Shown here: in pieces, positions 1-5,068 of the stretch
How the letters are laid out: each line of letters starts with the position of its first letter
How positions within the stretch are numbered: the stretch's first letter is position 1
Assembly (NCBI GenBank): GCA_947303105.1
Contig: CAMYXQ010000065.1
Coordinates: 1-5,261 of the forward strand
Source: an uncultured Caryophanales bacterium
Lineage (GTDB): Bacteria > Bacillota_I > Bacilli_A > RFN20 > CAG-826
Direction: 5' to 3'
Length of the DNA: 5,261 bases
Made by a program: the position numbers and the translations under genes
The notes under the pieces: model-generated
Databases searched by the model: none
What the model saw: the letters and a program-made list of their open reading frames with translations, nothing else
Told to the model about the DNA's origin: nothing

Positions 1-5
1 GTCGG

Positions 6-25
6 TGTTACGATAATGTTACGAT
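6..25. repeat. 9-bp direct repeat at one-turn spacing
   Basis: TGTTACGAT occurs at 6-14 and 17-25, an 11-bp period close to one helical turn, so a protein could bind both on the same face. A third, inverted copy with one mismatch (ATTGTAACA) lies at 100-108. Possible uses are operator, integrase arm-site or partition/initiator site. The repeat is cut close to the window edge, so further copies may exist to the left. Confidence 0.5.
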
Positions 26-131
26 TTGGCCGTTTTCTGGGCCTTTTCAAACCCTTTTTTATTGGGAATCGCCCTTGCCGGGGTGGAGCCGGAAGGACGA
101 TTGTAACAGGGTTGCGGAAGACTCCGCACGA

Positions 132-162
132 CAAAGATGGCGATTAGTATCGAGAAAAGCAA
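132..162 (-). promoter_or_regulatory. Leftward Bacteroidota-type promoter, twin of the one at 4963-4993
   Basis: On the minus strand, TTG (162-160), a 20-bp spacer, then CATCTTTG (139-132). It shares ACTTGC at the -33 end and ATCTTTGTCGTGCG across the -7 box and beyond with the right-hand promoter, at identical spacing. Transcription would begin near 125-127 and leave the window leftward. No ATG exists on this strand between there and position 1, so any coding region lies outside. Confidence 0.5.
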
Positions 163-187
163 GTGATATGTCAAAAATCGCTACGCA

Positions 188-201
188 CACAAGGTCTTGT
201 G
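188..201. promoter_or_regulatory. Palindrome CACAAG-GT-CTTGTG, candidate operator
   Basis: A perfect 14-bp dyad (6-bp arms, 2-bp centre). It lies 26 bp upstream of the -33 box of the leftward promoter, a position suited to an activator or a second repressor site. No other copy was seen near the right-hand twin promoter. Confidence 0.3.
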
Positions 202-243
202 CGAACACTATCTCCCTTCCACCCTTTTCCCCATCAAGCCGTG

Positions 244-268
244 ACGGCCACGGAGAACGGCCACGGAG
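244..268. repeat. Tandem 12-bp repeat
   Basis: ACGGCCACGGAG at 244-255 and again at 257-268, separated by one A, giving a 13-bp period. It lies just past the 3' end of the 101-residue gene. No terminator T-run follows on either strand. Function unknown. Confidence 0.5.
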
Positions 269-305
269 CCGATGTTGTGCTGGCTGCGCTTGCTCAAAAC
301 TCGCA

Positions 306-611
306 TCAATGGGTGACGGCGTTCGCTTTCTGGCGTTTGTAGTCCATCGCTTCCACCTGGCTTTCCAGCTCATCGCGTAGGTCTGCCACGTCGGCCAGCA
401 GTTCCACGGCATCGGTCGCGTCTATCTCCGGGAGCCGATGTTGGACGTGGTTTTCTTCGAGGGTCTTGTGGGCGAAGATGGTAATTTTGGACGCGCGGAC
501 GATGAAGTCGTCGAGCCGATGGCAAAGGTCGATCACGTCGTCCAGTAGGGCGATGTTTCGGTCGGTCTGTGTTTCGTTCGGCCTGGAAGTGGCGTAGAAG
601 TTTTTAAGCAT
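306..611 (-). CDS. Small helical protein, 101 residues, unknown function
   Basis: The last minus-strand gene visible before the left gene-free region. The start at 611 follows an A-rich leader and a good promoter candidate. The protein is almost entirely helical and acidic: IALLDDVIDLCHRLDDFIVRA (20-40) and DAVELLADVADLRDELESQVEAM (67-89) look like two amphipathic helices joined by a short linker, the second with coiled-coil spacing. A basic tail ends with AVTH. No family, catalytic motif, signal peptide or membrane segment is seen. Small helical proteins with their own promoter at the end of a replication operon can be regulators or anti-host factors, but nothing in the sequence supports a choice. 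Confidence 0.6.
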   Translation of the reverse strand: MLKNFYATSRPNETQTDRNIALLDDVIDLCHRLDDFIVRASKITIFAHKTLEENHVQHRLPEIDATDAVELLADVADLRDELESQVEAMDYKRQKANAVTH

Positions 612-637
612 TGATTGTGTCTTTGTGTATAGCGGTC

Positions 638-668
638 ACAAGGTAGGAAAACTCGCCGTATCTTCCAA
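638..668 (-). promoter_or_regulatory. Candidate Bacteroidota promoter of the 101-residue gene
   Basis: On the minus strand, TTG (668-666), a 20-bp spacer, then TACCTTGT (645-638), a near match to TAnnTTTG. The spacer equals that of the two other promoter candidates in the window. It lies about 27 bp before the ATG at 611, leaving a short A-rich leader (CACAAAGACACAATCA). It lies in the 73-bp gap after the 103-residue gene, so the last gene probably has its own promoter. Confidence 0.5.
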
Positions 669-684
669 GGAATTTTTCACTTAT

Positions 685-996
685 TTAATTGAAAATCAAT
701 AACTTGCAACAAATGTTGATGAATGTTGATTCCGATGGCTTCCTATACGCCAGGGTCATTCGTTCCTCGTTGCTCAAACGGTCGGCCAGCAGACGGCAAG
801 TTCCGGCCGTGGCGGTCGGTTCTATCTTCCCGGCTTCCACCAGCAGACGGAAGACTCCGCCGCCGTCGCGGATGGCGTATTGTTCTGCCGTGGACAAGTC
901 CGTCGTCCATCTATCTCCGGCTCCATCTATGCCGATGCCGGAAACGATGGTCGCTTCGGTGGGGGTCACGCCGCGATATATTGCTATTCTCTCCAT
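685..996 (-). CDS. Small protein with weak ADP-ribosyltransferase-like pattern
   Basis: A 103-residue protein. The start at 996 (MERIAIYRG) is preferred over an in-frame Met at 1038, because the latter falls inside the hairpin and its extra residues are unlike the rest; an A/T-rich leader (TTTTAATTTGGCAT) precedes it. Residues 5-9 (AIYRG), then DRWTTDLSTAEQYA (28-41) and GGVFRLLVEAGKI (46-58), follow the order seen in ADP-ribosyltransferase folds: a strand with Arg (Arg8), a strand ending W-T-T, a helix with A..YA, then a strand. A clear catalytic ExE motif is not visible, and the chain is short for the family, so it may be inactive, truncated or a different fold. The last residues (ICCKLLIFN) are A/T-rich in DNA. 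It could modify host or phage proteins, or serve as a toxin; this is conjecture. Confidence 0.55.
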   Translation of the reverse strand: MERIAIYRGVTPTEATIVSGIGIDGAGDRWTTDLSTAEQYAIRDGGGVFRLLVEAGKIEPTATAGTCRLLADRLSNEERMTLAYRKPSESTFINICCKLLIFN

Positions 997-1006
997 ATGC
1001 CAAATT

Positions 1007-1043
1007 AAAAGGGGGGATGCCCTGGCAGACCGAAGCATCCCCC
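1007..1043 (-). terminator. GC-rich hairpin with short T-run: terminator or attenuator before the 103-residue gene
   Basis: Reading the minus strand: GGGGGATGC (1043-1035), a 14-nt loop, GCATCCCCC (1020-1012), one C, then TTTT (1010-1007) and AATTT. The 9-bp stem is perfect. It sits 17 bases after the stop of the coiled-coil gene and 10 bases before the next start codon. No room for a promoter remains between hairpin and that start, so partial termination or control of translation of the next gene is more likely than a full transcript end. Confidence 0.55.
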
Positions 1044-1060
1044 ACGTCCGGCGGCTGGTG

Positions 1061-1270
1061 TTACTCGCGCGGAAGCAGACCTTTACGCCGCAAGACTTCG
1101 TTTCGGCGCTCGGTGGGGTCGTAGTCCAAAAGATCGGCGACGGTGTTTTTGAGTTCGTCTTCCAAGTCTTTCAACTCGTTGTCGGCCGCCTGGATTTCGG
1201 CGGCGCGGTGGGCGCGGAAATCTCGCAGTTCCGCGACTCTGGCCATTATGGCCTGTCTTCGTGTTGCCAT
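1061..1270 (-). CDS. Small coiled-coil protein, 69 residues
   Basis: A short frame starting 4 bases after the stop of the 243-residue gene, with the leader AAGCAA before ATG, the same as at the primase start. Almost the whole chain is predicted helix. Residues about 8-48 have heptad-like hydrophobic spacing with many Arg, Glu and Ala (MARVAELRDFRAHRAAEIQA; LKDLEDELKNTVADLLDY), suggesting a dimeric or trimeric coiled coil. The C-terminus is basic (TERRNEVLRRKGLLPRE). No family is recognised. Tight coupling to the previous gene suggests it works with that protein, perhaps as a small accessory or scaffold factor. Reality as a gene is supported by spacing, leader and the clean helical composition. 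Confidence 0.65.
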   Translation of the reverse strand: MATRRQAIMARVAELRDFRAHRAAEIQAADNELKDLEDELKNTVADLLDYDPTERRNEVLRRKGLLPRE

Positions 1271-1274
1271 TTGC

Positions 1275-2006
1275 TTATCGGTTTAAAGGGTTGTTGCTGG
1301 GGTTGTTGAGCGCGACGTGGTTCATCACGAAGTCCAGGTCTTTCTGGTGGAGGGTTCCGACCGGGTGACGCCGGAAAGTGATGTCGCGGTACAAGTCCAC
1401 GTCGGCCGGTTGCTCGTCGGCGCGGACGTATTTCTCGACGAGTTCGATGGCGTTCACGCCTTGCAGTTCCAGCGCCTTAACCTGGGCGGCGATGTCCAGC
1501 AGGTGGGCGACGTCGGCCTTCATCTGGTCGGTGACGCGAATGGTGAAGCCGTCCTCGATTCGCTTGGCCATAACCACGGCGTCCACGATTGGCTGTCCGT
1601 CCTCGGTGACGTGAATGTCGGTCTTGGTGTTGATGGCCAGGCCGTCGCGGATGCGGTCGAAACGACGTTGCAGCATATCGGCGCGGAGCCATTGGTCTTG
1701 GGTGACGGCTTCGCGCTCGTTCTCGCGCCAGGTCTTGGCGACGTAGGGTCGGCATTTGAGCCGTTTGGCTTCCCGGTCGGCTCGGTTCCAGACCACGGCC
1801 AGCAGACCGTCGCGTCCGTGTTCGAGGACTTCGAGAACGTCGTCCACGGATGCCGGGAAGTCGCCGTCGTGAAGGAAAGCGACGCATTCGTCCAGGACGA
1901 TTTGCAGTTCGCCGATCTGGGTGTTACGGACGCCGATGGCGTGGTCGTCACGGAGAAGGACTTCGCCGTCCTTCTCAACAAGTGAAGGGTTCGTGAAAGG
2001 TAACAT
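1275..2006 (-). CDS. Hypothetical protein, 243 residues
   Basis: Not recognised. The frame starts at 2006 after an A/T-rich leader (ATTTAACC), 23 bases after the preceding stop, and ends 4 bases before the next start, so it is part of the same transcription unit. The protein is mostly soluble and mixed alpha/beta, with no signal peptide or membrane segment. Residues 25-70 are acidic and Leu/Val-rich. Residues 72-122 are basic and Arg/Trp-rich (WNRADREAKRLK; WRENEREA; RRFDRIRD). Residues 130-160 look like short beta strands (IHVTEDGQPIVDAVVM; FTIRVTD), and 162-196 are a long helix (MKADVAHLLDIAAQVKALELQG). The tail is Asn/Pro-rich (LNNPSNNPLNR). Its conserved position suggests a role in the element's replication or packaging, but nothing identifies it. 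Confidence 0.75.
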   Translation of the reverse strand: MLPFTNPSLVEKDGEVLLRDDHAIGVRNTQIGELQIVLDECVAFLHDGDFPASVDDVLEVLEHGRDGLLAVVWNRADREAKRLKCRPYVAKTWRENEREAVTQDQWLRADMLQRRFDRIRDGLAINTKTDIHVTEDGQPIVDAVVMAKRIEDGFTIRVTDQMKADVAHLLDIAAQVKALELQGVNAIELVEKYVRADEQPADVDLYRDITFRRHPVGTLHQKDLDFVMNHVALNNPSNNPLNR

Positions 2007-2029
2007 GGTTAAATTGATTTATGGGTTGA

Positions 2030-2620
2030 TTACTTGCCTTTGACGATGTCGGAAATTTCGTGGAGCCGCGTTTGCAGTTCCGGGTGATTGAGCCGTATTT
2101 CGTTGAACATGGCTTTGAGGTGGCATTCCTTGCACGATAGCGGAAGGTAGAATCTCATCGGCTTGTCCTGTTGAGGTGGCGCGATTTCGCCTTGTTTGTT
2201 GAGGATGACTTTCAGCGCGTCCAGGACTTCGCCGGGGTCGGTCGCCGTGTTTACCAGCTCGTTTAACTTGCGTATCTGGTTGGCCGGGATGGAATAGTCC
2301 ACGAAGCCGGGAGCCGCATTCTTGCCGGACTCCCTGGACGCCTGGAAACGTGCGGCCACTTCGGCTTCCATCTTCATCCGTTCCTTGGCCTTGCGGTCGG
2401 CGATGATGGCTCGTTGCTCGGAAAGGTATTGGACGACTTTCTCCGACCTGATCCATCGACTTGCGGTCGCGGCCGGGTCTTTCAACTTGTCCCAATCTTC
2501 CAGACTTCCGGGATGGGCGAGTCGGTAAACATAGACCGGCGAAAGGTCTTCGTTCTCATAGAGATAAAGCCGGATGGCGGCTTGTTCTCGGATTGATAAG
2601 TCTTGTGTCTTCTTTGCCAT
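2030..2620 (-). CDS. Unknown protein, possibly terminase small subunit-like
   Basis: A 196-residue protein starting after the A-rich leader AAAATAAA, 24 bases behind the primase stop. Its N-terminus (IREQAAIRLYLYENEDLSPVYVYR, about 10-33) followed by ASRWIRSEKVVQYLSEQR (53-70) resembles the N-terminal DNA-binding helices of phage terminase small subunits, where a Tyr/Ala-rich helix is followed by a 'kNpkV..yi' segment. A charged helix (72-92) and a helical region (112-145) follow. The C-terminus carries LPLSCKECHLKAMF (Cys163, Cys166, His167), a half zinc-site that could bind metal only with another partner. The length suits a small terminase. I rate this assignment as tentative: it comes from pattern resemblance alone, and no large terminase gene is in the window. 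Confidence 0.4.
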   Translation of the reverse strand: MAKKTQDLSIREQAAIRLYLYENEDLSPVYVYRLAHPGSLEDWDKLKDPAATASRWIRSEKVVQYLSEQRAIIADRKAKERMKMEAEVAARFQASRESGKNAAPGFVDYSIPANQIRKLNELVNTATDPGEVLDALKVILNKQGEIAPPQQDKPMRFYLPLSCKECHLKAMFNEIRLNHPELQTRLHEISDIVKGK

Positions 2621-2644
2621 TTTATTTTCGTTTTAAGCGACTTT

Positions 2645-3724
2645 CTATTCGTGGGTGTATCGTTGTGCCAGAATGTCGGCGAGGTCGCATTTCTGCCAAT
2701 CTTGGCCGTTGAGGACGGCGTGTTCGTGGGCGATGCGACAAATACTCCATCCGGGGAATCCGTCGAAGGTTTCCGACCATTTCCCGGTGGCGTCGGCATC
2801 CGGGAAGCAAACGACCTTCCGGCCGTTGAGGACGGCGGCGGCTCGGTCAAGATTGGCCGTCGCTCCACCTGTCGCCAGCCAAATGTAGTGGGGGAAGCAG
2901 ACGGCCGCGACGATGGCCGTCTTCTCGCTTTCCACAAGTCCGACGATGGCGTCCGGGTAGCGCCGGAGAAGGTGTTCGCCGTACAGGCATCCGTCGTGCT
3001 GCCAATCGGCCGGGAGCATCTTGGCCTTCCTCAACAAAGAACCAGCCGCCAGGATGGAGCCGTCGGCGTCGCGGTCGCGGTGGCCGTTCGTCTGGTATTT
3101 CATTATCTTTCCGTCGCGGACTCTGCCGTCGCGGTCGTAGTACCAGAAAATCGGGTGGCCGTCCGTGGTGATGCCGACGCCGTAGTCGTGCCAAGCGCAT
3201 TCGAGAACCAGGTCGTCGAGCCAGGTTTCCAGCCAGGCACGGAGCGAGTCTTCACGGTGCAAGTCGATGGTCTTGGCGACAAGGTCGGCCGGGATCGTGT
3301 GGACGTTGGACTCGTCGCCGATGGTGGGGATGGTCTTGGCCGCAGCCGTCGGCTTGGGGGAAGGTTTCCGGGTGTGGGTGTTCATTTTTCGGGTGGGTTC
3401 ATCGAAGGGGATGCCGTAGTCGTCACAAAGGGCGCGAAGCAGCCGCACGAAGTCTTGTTCGTGGTATCGGTTTTTCAAGAACGACCACAAGTCGCACGAC
3501 TGAAACGAGCCGCCGTTGTATTGGAGATATACGGAGCCGTTCGGCATAATGACGAAGGTCATTTTATCGCGGCGGTCGGTGGCGCTTCCATCCGGGCGCT
3601 GGCTGGTTCGCCAGACCACGGTCGCGCCGTTTCTCTGGATGCGGCACGGCGTCCAGGTTAGGCCGGTGGCGACGGCTGGGCGCTCGATGATGGCTCGTTG
3701 TATTTTGTCGATAAGATAGTCCAT
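2645..3724 (-). CDS. TOPRIM primase-like protein with degenerate N-terminal zinc-finger region
   Basis: A 359-residue protein that probably makes primers for the element's replication. Residues about 55-105 (VYLQYNGGSFQSCDLWSFL) recall the DnaG-type CHC2 zinc-binding fold but keep only one of the cysteines, so zinc binding is probably lost. A Pro/Thr-rich linker follows (about 111-140). Residues 175-250 resemble a domain common in Bacteroidota mobile elements (YGVG...IFWYYDRDGR...GKIMKY...CLYGEHLL), which I recall as DUF6371. A TOPRIM domain follows, with VESEKTA (Glu265), WLATGG (282-287) and FPDADATG (Asp309 and Asp311), consistent with the metal-binding Glu and DxD. The start codon at 3724 follows AAGCAA, a typical Bacteroidota leader. 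The gene lies 142 bp after the ATPase gene, across the inverted-repeat pair. The primase role rests on domains and context; no separate polymerase domain is recognised. Confidence 0.75.
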   Translation of the reverse strand: MDYLIDKIQRAIIERPAVATGLTWTPCRIQRNGATVVWRTSQRPDGSATDRRDKMTFVIMPNGSVYLQYNGGSFQSCDLWSFLKNRYHEQDFVRLLRALCDDYGIPFDEPTRKMNTHTRKPSPKPTAAAKTIPTIGDESNVHTIPADLVAKTIDLHREDSLRAWLETWLDDLVLECAWHDYGVGITTDGHPIFWYYDRDGRVRDGKIMKYQTNGHRDRDADGSILAAGSLLRKAKMLPADWQHDGCLYGEHLLRRYPDAIVGLVESEKTAIVAAVCFPHYIWLATGGATANLDRAAAVLNGRKVVCFPDADATGKWSETFDGFPGWSICRIAHEHAVLNGQDWQKCDLADILAQRYTHE

Positions 3725-3753
3725 TTGCTTGGCGTCGGTTGTTTGTTTCCGAT

Positions 3754-3860
3754 AGTTGGTTGGCGGTCTATTATATACCTATCCATCCAACCAACTTTAA
3801 AAAGATAAATAGTTGTTAGTTGGTTGGCGCTTATCTATAAGCGCCAGCAACCAACCAACT
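3754..3860. repeat. Two 43-bp inverted-repeat elements between ATPase and primase genes (candidate origin or priming site)
   Basis: Four exact copies of AGTTGGTTGG lie in alternating orientation: 3754-3763 (+), 3787-3796 (-), 3818-3827 (+), 3851-3860 (-). They form two elements, 3754-3796 and 3818-3860, each 43 bp with 10-bp arms around a 23-bp spacer, repeated at a 64-bp period. Both spacers carry TATA at the same offset. The second has an inner perfect stem (GGCGCTTAT 3826-3834 with ATAAGCGCC 3837-3845). The stretch between them is A/T-rich. Known plasmid systems such as RSF1010 carry paired hairpins recognised by their primase and iterons bound by their initiator; the position between ATPase and primase genes makes a similar function plausible. 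A terminator or transcriptional operator for the primase gene is the main alternative. Confidence 0.75.
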
Positions 3861-3866
3861 TTGCTT

Positions 3867-4865
3867 TTACCCATCTTCCAGGCATTTTTGATATACGCCA
3901 CGACCGACCCTTTGGATGCGTCCTTCCTTGACGAGGTCGGCGACGGCGTCCTTGCCTGTGCCTTCCTTCTCGGCATAAGCGACGAGTTCGGCGTGGGTGT
4001 ATGTCGTTCCCGGCTCCATCGCGGCGAAGATGATGTCCTTTGTCGCCAGCCGTTTTTCCGGGATGGGAGCCACGACCGGGACGATGTTGTCGTCTTCATC
4101 CTTGGAGAACGAAAACGGCTCGAAGGGTCGGCCACGGCTGTCCTTGCATCTACAAGTGAAGATGTCGCCGTTCTTCTCCATTCCGATACTCGTTTCGCAT
4201 TTCCGCATAAGTTCGGAACCGATATGGCCACGGAGTTTTCCGGCGGTCTGGACGGGGTTCGGGTTCGTGTGGCAGACGGTCACGATGCCGCAGTCGTATT
4301 GCTCGGAAACGGCCAGCAGCTCGGCCACGACCATAGCGGAAGACGTGTTGTCGTTCGCGTCTTGCAGAAGGTCGGTCACGCCGTCCACGATGGCCAAGTC
4401 CGGCCGACGGTCGGCGATGGTTTCCTTTATGATTGTGAGCCGTTCTTCGGGGGAGTATTGGCGAAGCGCCGCGACCTGGATCTGGCCGTCGTTCGTCCGT
4501 TTCATCCCGGCCATCTGGAAGGCCTTCTCGACTTGGCGAAGGATGCGGAACAAGGGTTGTTCGCAGTCAAACCAAAGGACGTGAAGGTCACGCACGGCTT
4601 CGATTGCAAGCGCGTTTCCGCAGAGGACGGCCACGGCAAGCAGACGCACCCACGAAGTTTTCCCGGCCTTCTGGATGCCGGAAACGACGGTCAGTCCCTG
4701 CCGGAAGATGATGGACGTTTCGCCAATCTTGGCGAGGAATGGCGGCTCGTCCGGGATGGGTTGCGAGATGTCCACGAACACTTCGTCCCATCGCCTGGGC
4801 GCCGGGCGTTCCATCGCTTCGGTAACGGTGGCGATTAAGTCAAGCGGTTCGTTCATTTCGGGCAT
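3867..4865 (-). CDS. RepA-like replicative P-loop ATPase (AAA_25 family)
   Basis: A 332-residue RecA-fold ATPase of the kind that serves as hexameric helicase or helicase loader in plasmids and phages. Walker A is GIQKAGKT at 63-70. A WFDCEQP motif (98-104) follows the second strand, with acidic residues where related RepA proteins carry catalytic acids. Walker B is LAIVDG (157-162, Asp161). A TVCHTN sensor motif (His199) and RGHIGSELMRKCE (212-224), typical of the family, come next. Residues 272-328 look like a winged helix (THAELVAYAEKEG...GRIQRVGRGVYQ), perhaps for DNA or partner binding. The start at 4865 (MPEMNEPL) is chosen because it follows an A-rich leader GCAAAAAG; the frame stays open to 5057, and a Met three codons inside (4856) is an alternative. 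It precedes the primase gene and the paired inverted repeats, so it probably opens DNA for that primase. A RadA/KaiC-type ATPase with another role is less likely. Confidence 0.85.
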   Translation of the reverse strand: MPEMNEPLDLIATVTEAMERPAPRRWDEVFVDISQPIPDEPPFLAKIGETSIIFRQGLTVVSGIQKAGKTSWVRLLAVAVLCGNALAIEAVRDLHVLWFDCEQPLFRILRQVEKAFQMAGMKRTNDGQIQVAALRQYSPEERLTIIKETIADRRPDLAIVDGVTDLLQDANDNTSSAMVVAELLAVSEQYDCGIVTVCHTNPNPVQTAGKLRGHIGSELMRKCETSIGMEKNGDIFTCRCKDSRGRPFEPFSFSKDEDDNIVPVVAPIPEKRLATKDIIFAAMEPGTTYTHAELVAYAEKEGTGKDAVADLVKEGRIQRVGRGVYQKCLEDG

Positions 4866-5067
4866 CTTTTTGCAGTTTGAGCCAATAGCCGAAGCGACGG
4901 CAATCGCGCCAAAGGAAACGTCCGCAACCGTCCCAGCAGACGCAAGAAACGCACGGAATAACTTGCATAGTACCAAGAATTTCCGTATCTTTGTCGTGCG
5001 TGAAATCCGAAGTCGTCGTGGCTTCAAATTGGACTCCTTCGGGAGTCCTTTTTTCATTTTCCGTCAT
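4840..5067 (-). CDS. Doubtful small ORF: 75-residue Cys-rich peptide in the ATPase leader
   Basis: An open frame begins with ATG one base after the regulator's TAG stop (TAG-T-ATG), a spacing that suggests translational coupling. It ends 26 bases inside the ATPase gene. The peptide has a polar N-terminus and a cluster of cysteines at residues 39, 42, 44, 48 and 56 (core CVSCVCWDGCG), followed by a basic, aromatic stretch. No family is recognised. Against it: codons for residues 5-23 coincide with the candidate plus-strand small RNA and its terminator, so the base sequence there may be selected for RNA structure rather than protein. It may be a leader peptide, a small metal-binding protein or simply an untranslated leader. 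Confidence 0.25.
   Translation of the reverse strand: MTENEKRTPEGVQFEATTTSDFTHDKDTEILGTMQVIPCVSCVCWDGCGRFLWRDCRRFGYWLKLQKDARNERTA
4963..4993 (+). promoter_or_regulatory. Bacteroidota-type promoter for the candidate antisense RNA
   Basis: TTG at 4963-4965 is followed by exactly 20 bp and then TATCTTTG at 4986-4993. This matches the Bacteroidota primary sigma pattern (-33 TTG/TTTG, -7 TAnnTTTG). It points right, against the surrounding genes. The bases after it (TCGTGCG) are shared with a second element at 132-162 on the other strand. Transcription would be expected to start near 4999-5001. Confidence 0.6.
5000..5054 (+). ncRNA. Candidate small antisense RNA opposite the ATPase leader
   Basis: A predicted transcript of about 55 nt runs from the promoter at 4963-4993 to an intrinsic terminator. 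It would fold into two hairpins. The first spans 5009-5025 (GAAGTC pairing GGCTTC with one G-U pair and a 5-nt loop GTCGT). The second is the terminator hairpin at 5031-5048. It lies opposite the region between the regulator stop and the ATPase start, so it is complementary to the ATPase mRNA leader. Small two-hairpin RNAs opposite rep leaders are the classic layout of antisense copy-number control in plasmids. The role here is inferred from layout only, and the 5' end is approximate. Confidence 0.5.
5031..5054 (+). terminator. Intrinsic terminator with UUCG tetraloop
   Basis: GGACTCC (5031-5037), loop TTCG (5038-5041), GGAGTCC (5042-5048), then six T (5049-5054). The stem is a perfect 7 bp with a very stable UUCG loop. 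The T-run lies only on the plus-strand 3' side; the minus-strand side reads AATTTG, so this terminates rightward transcription. All protein genes nearby are on the minus strand, so its natural partner is the short transcript starting near 5000. Confidence 0.8.
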
Positions 5068-5068
5068 A

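Larger units (their letters stand above)
1..305. other. Gene-free region with promoter, palindromes and short repeats
   Basis: No credible gene is seen; open frames here are short or run antisense into the neighbouring gene. From left to right it holds a 9-bp direct repeat TGTTACGAT (6-14 and 17-25), an inverted near-copy ATTGTAACA (100-108), a palindrome TGCGGA-AGAC-TCCGCA (113-128), the leftward promoter (132-162), a 14-bp palindrome (188-201) and a tandem 12-bp repeat (244-268). No intrinsic terminator was found for the 101-residue gene. It reads as a regulatory region for a gene further left. Confidence 0.6.

Noticed and set aside
75..380. Plus-strand open frame of about 100 residues in the left region
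   Set aside because: It runs into the 3' half of the 101-residue gene on the opposite strand, has no promoter or sensible leader, and shows no protein-like pattern.
116..860. Shared 12-mer GGAAGACTCCGC at 116-127 and 849-860
   Set aside because: One 12-bp match in a window of this size is expected by chance, and the second copy is inside coding sequence.
1317..1985. Plus-strand open frame opposite the 243-residue gene
   Set aside because: Composition (Val, Asp, Gly runs) indicates an antisense shadow; the minus-strand frame has the better leader, spacing and helix pattern.
2603..3661. Long plus-strand open frame opposite the primase gene
   Set aside because: It is antisense to a protein with clear TOPRIM motifs; its translation is a low-complexity Val/Gly/Arg-rich chain typical of the reverse of a GC-rich gene.
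3813..4838. Long plus-strand open frame opposite the ATPase gene
   Set aside because: It mirrors a gene with intact Walker motifs and begins inside the inverted repeats; no domain pattern is seen.
4883..4960. Minus-strand TTCCTTTG as a promoter for the ATPase gene
   Set aside because: No TTG lies at the required 19-21 bp; the nearest is 25 bp away.
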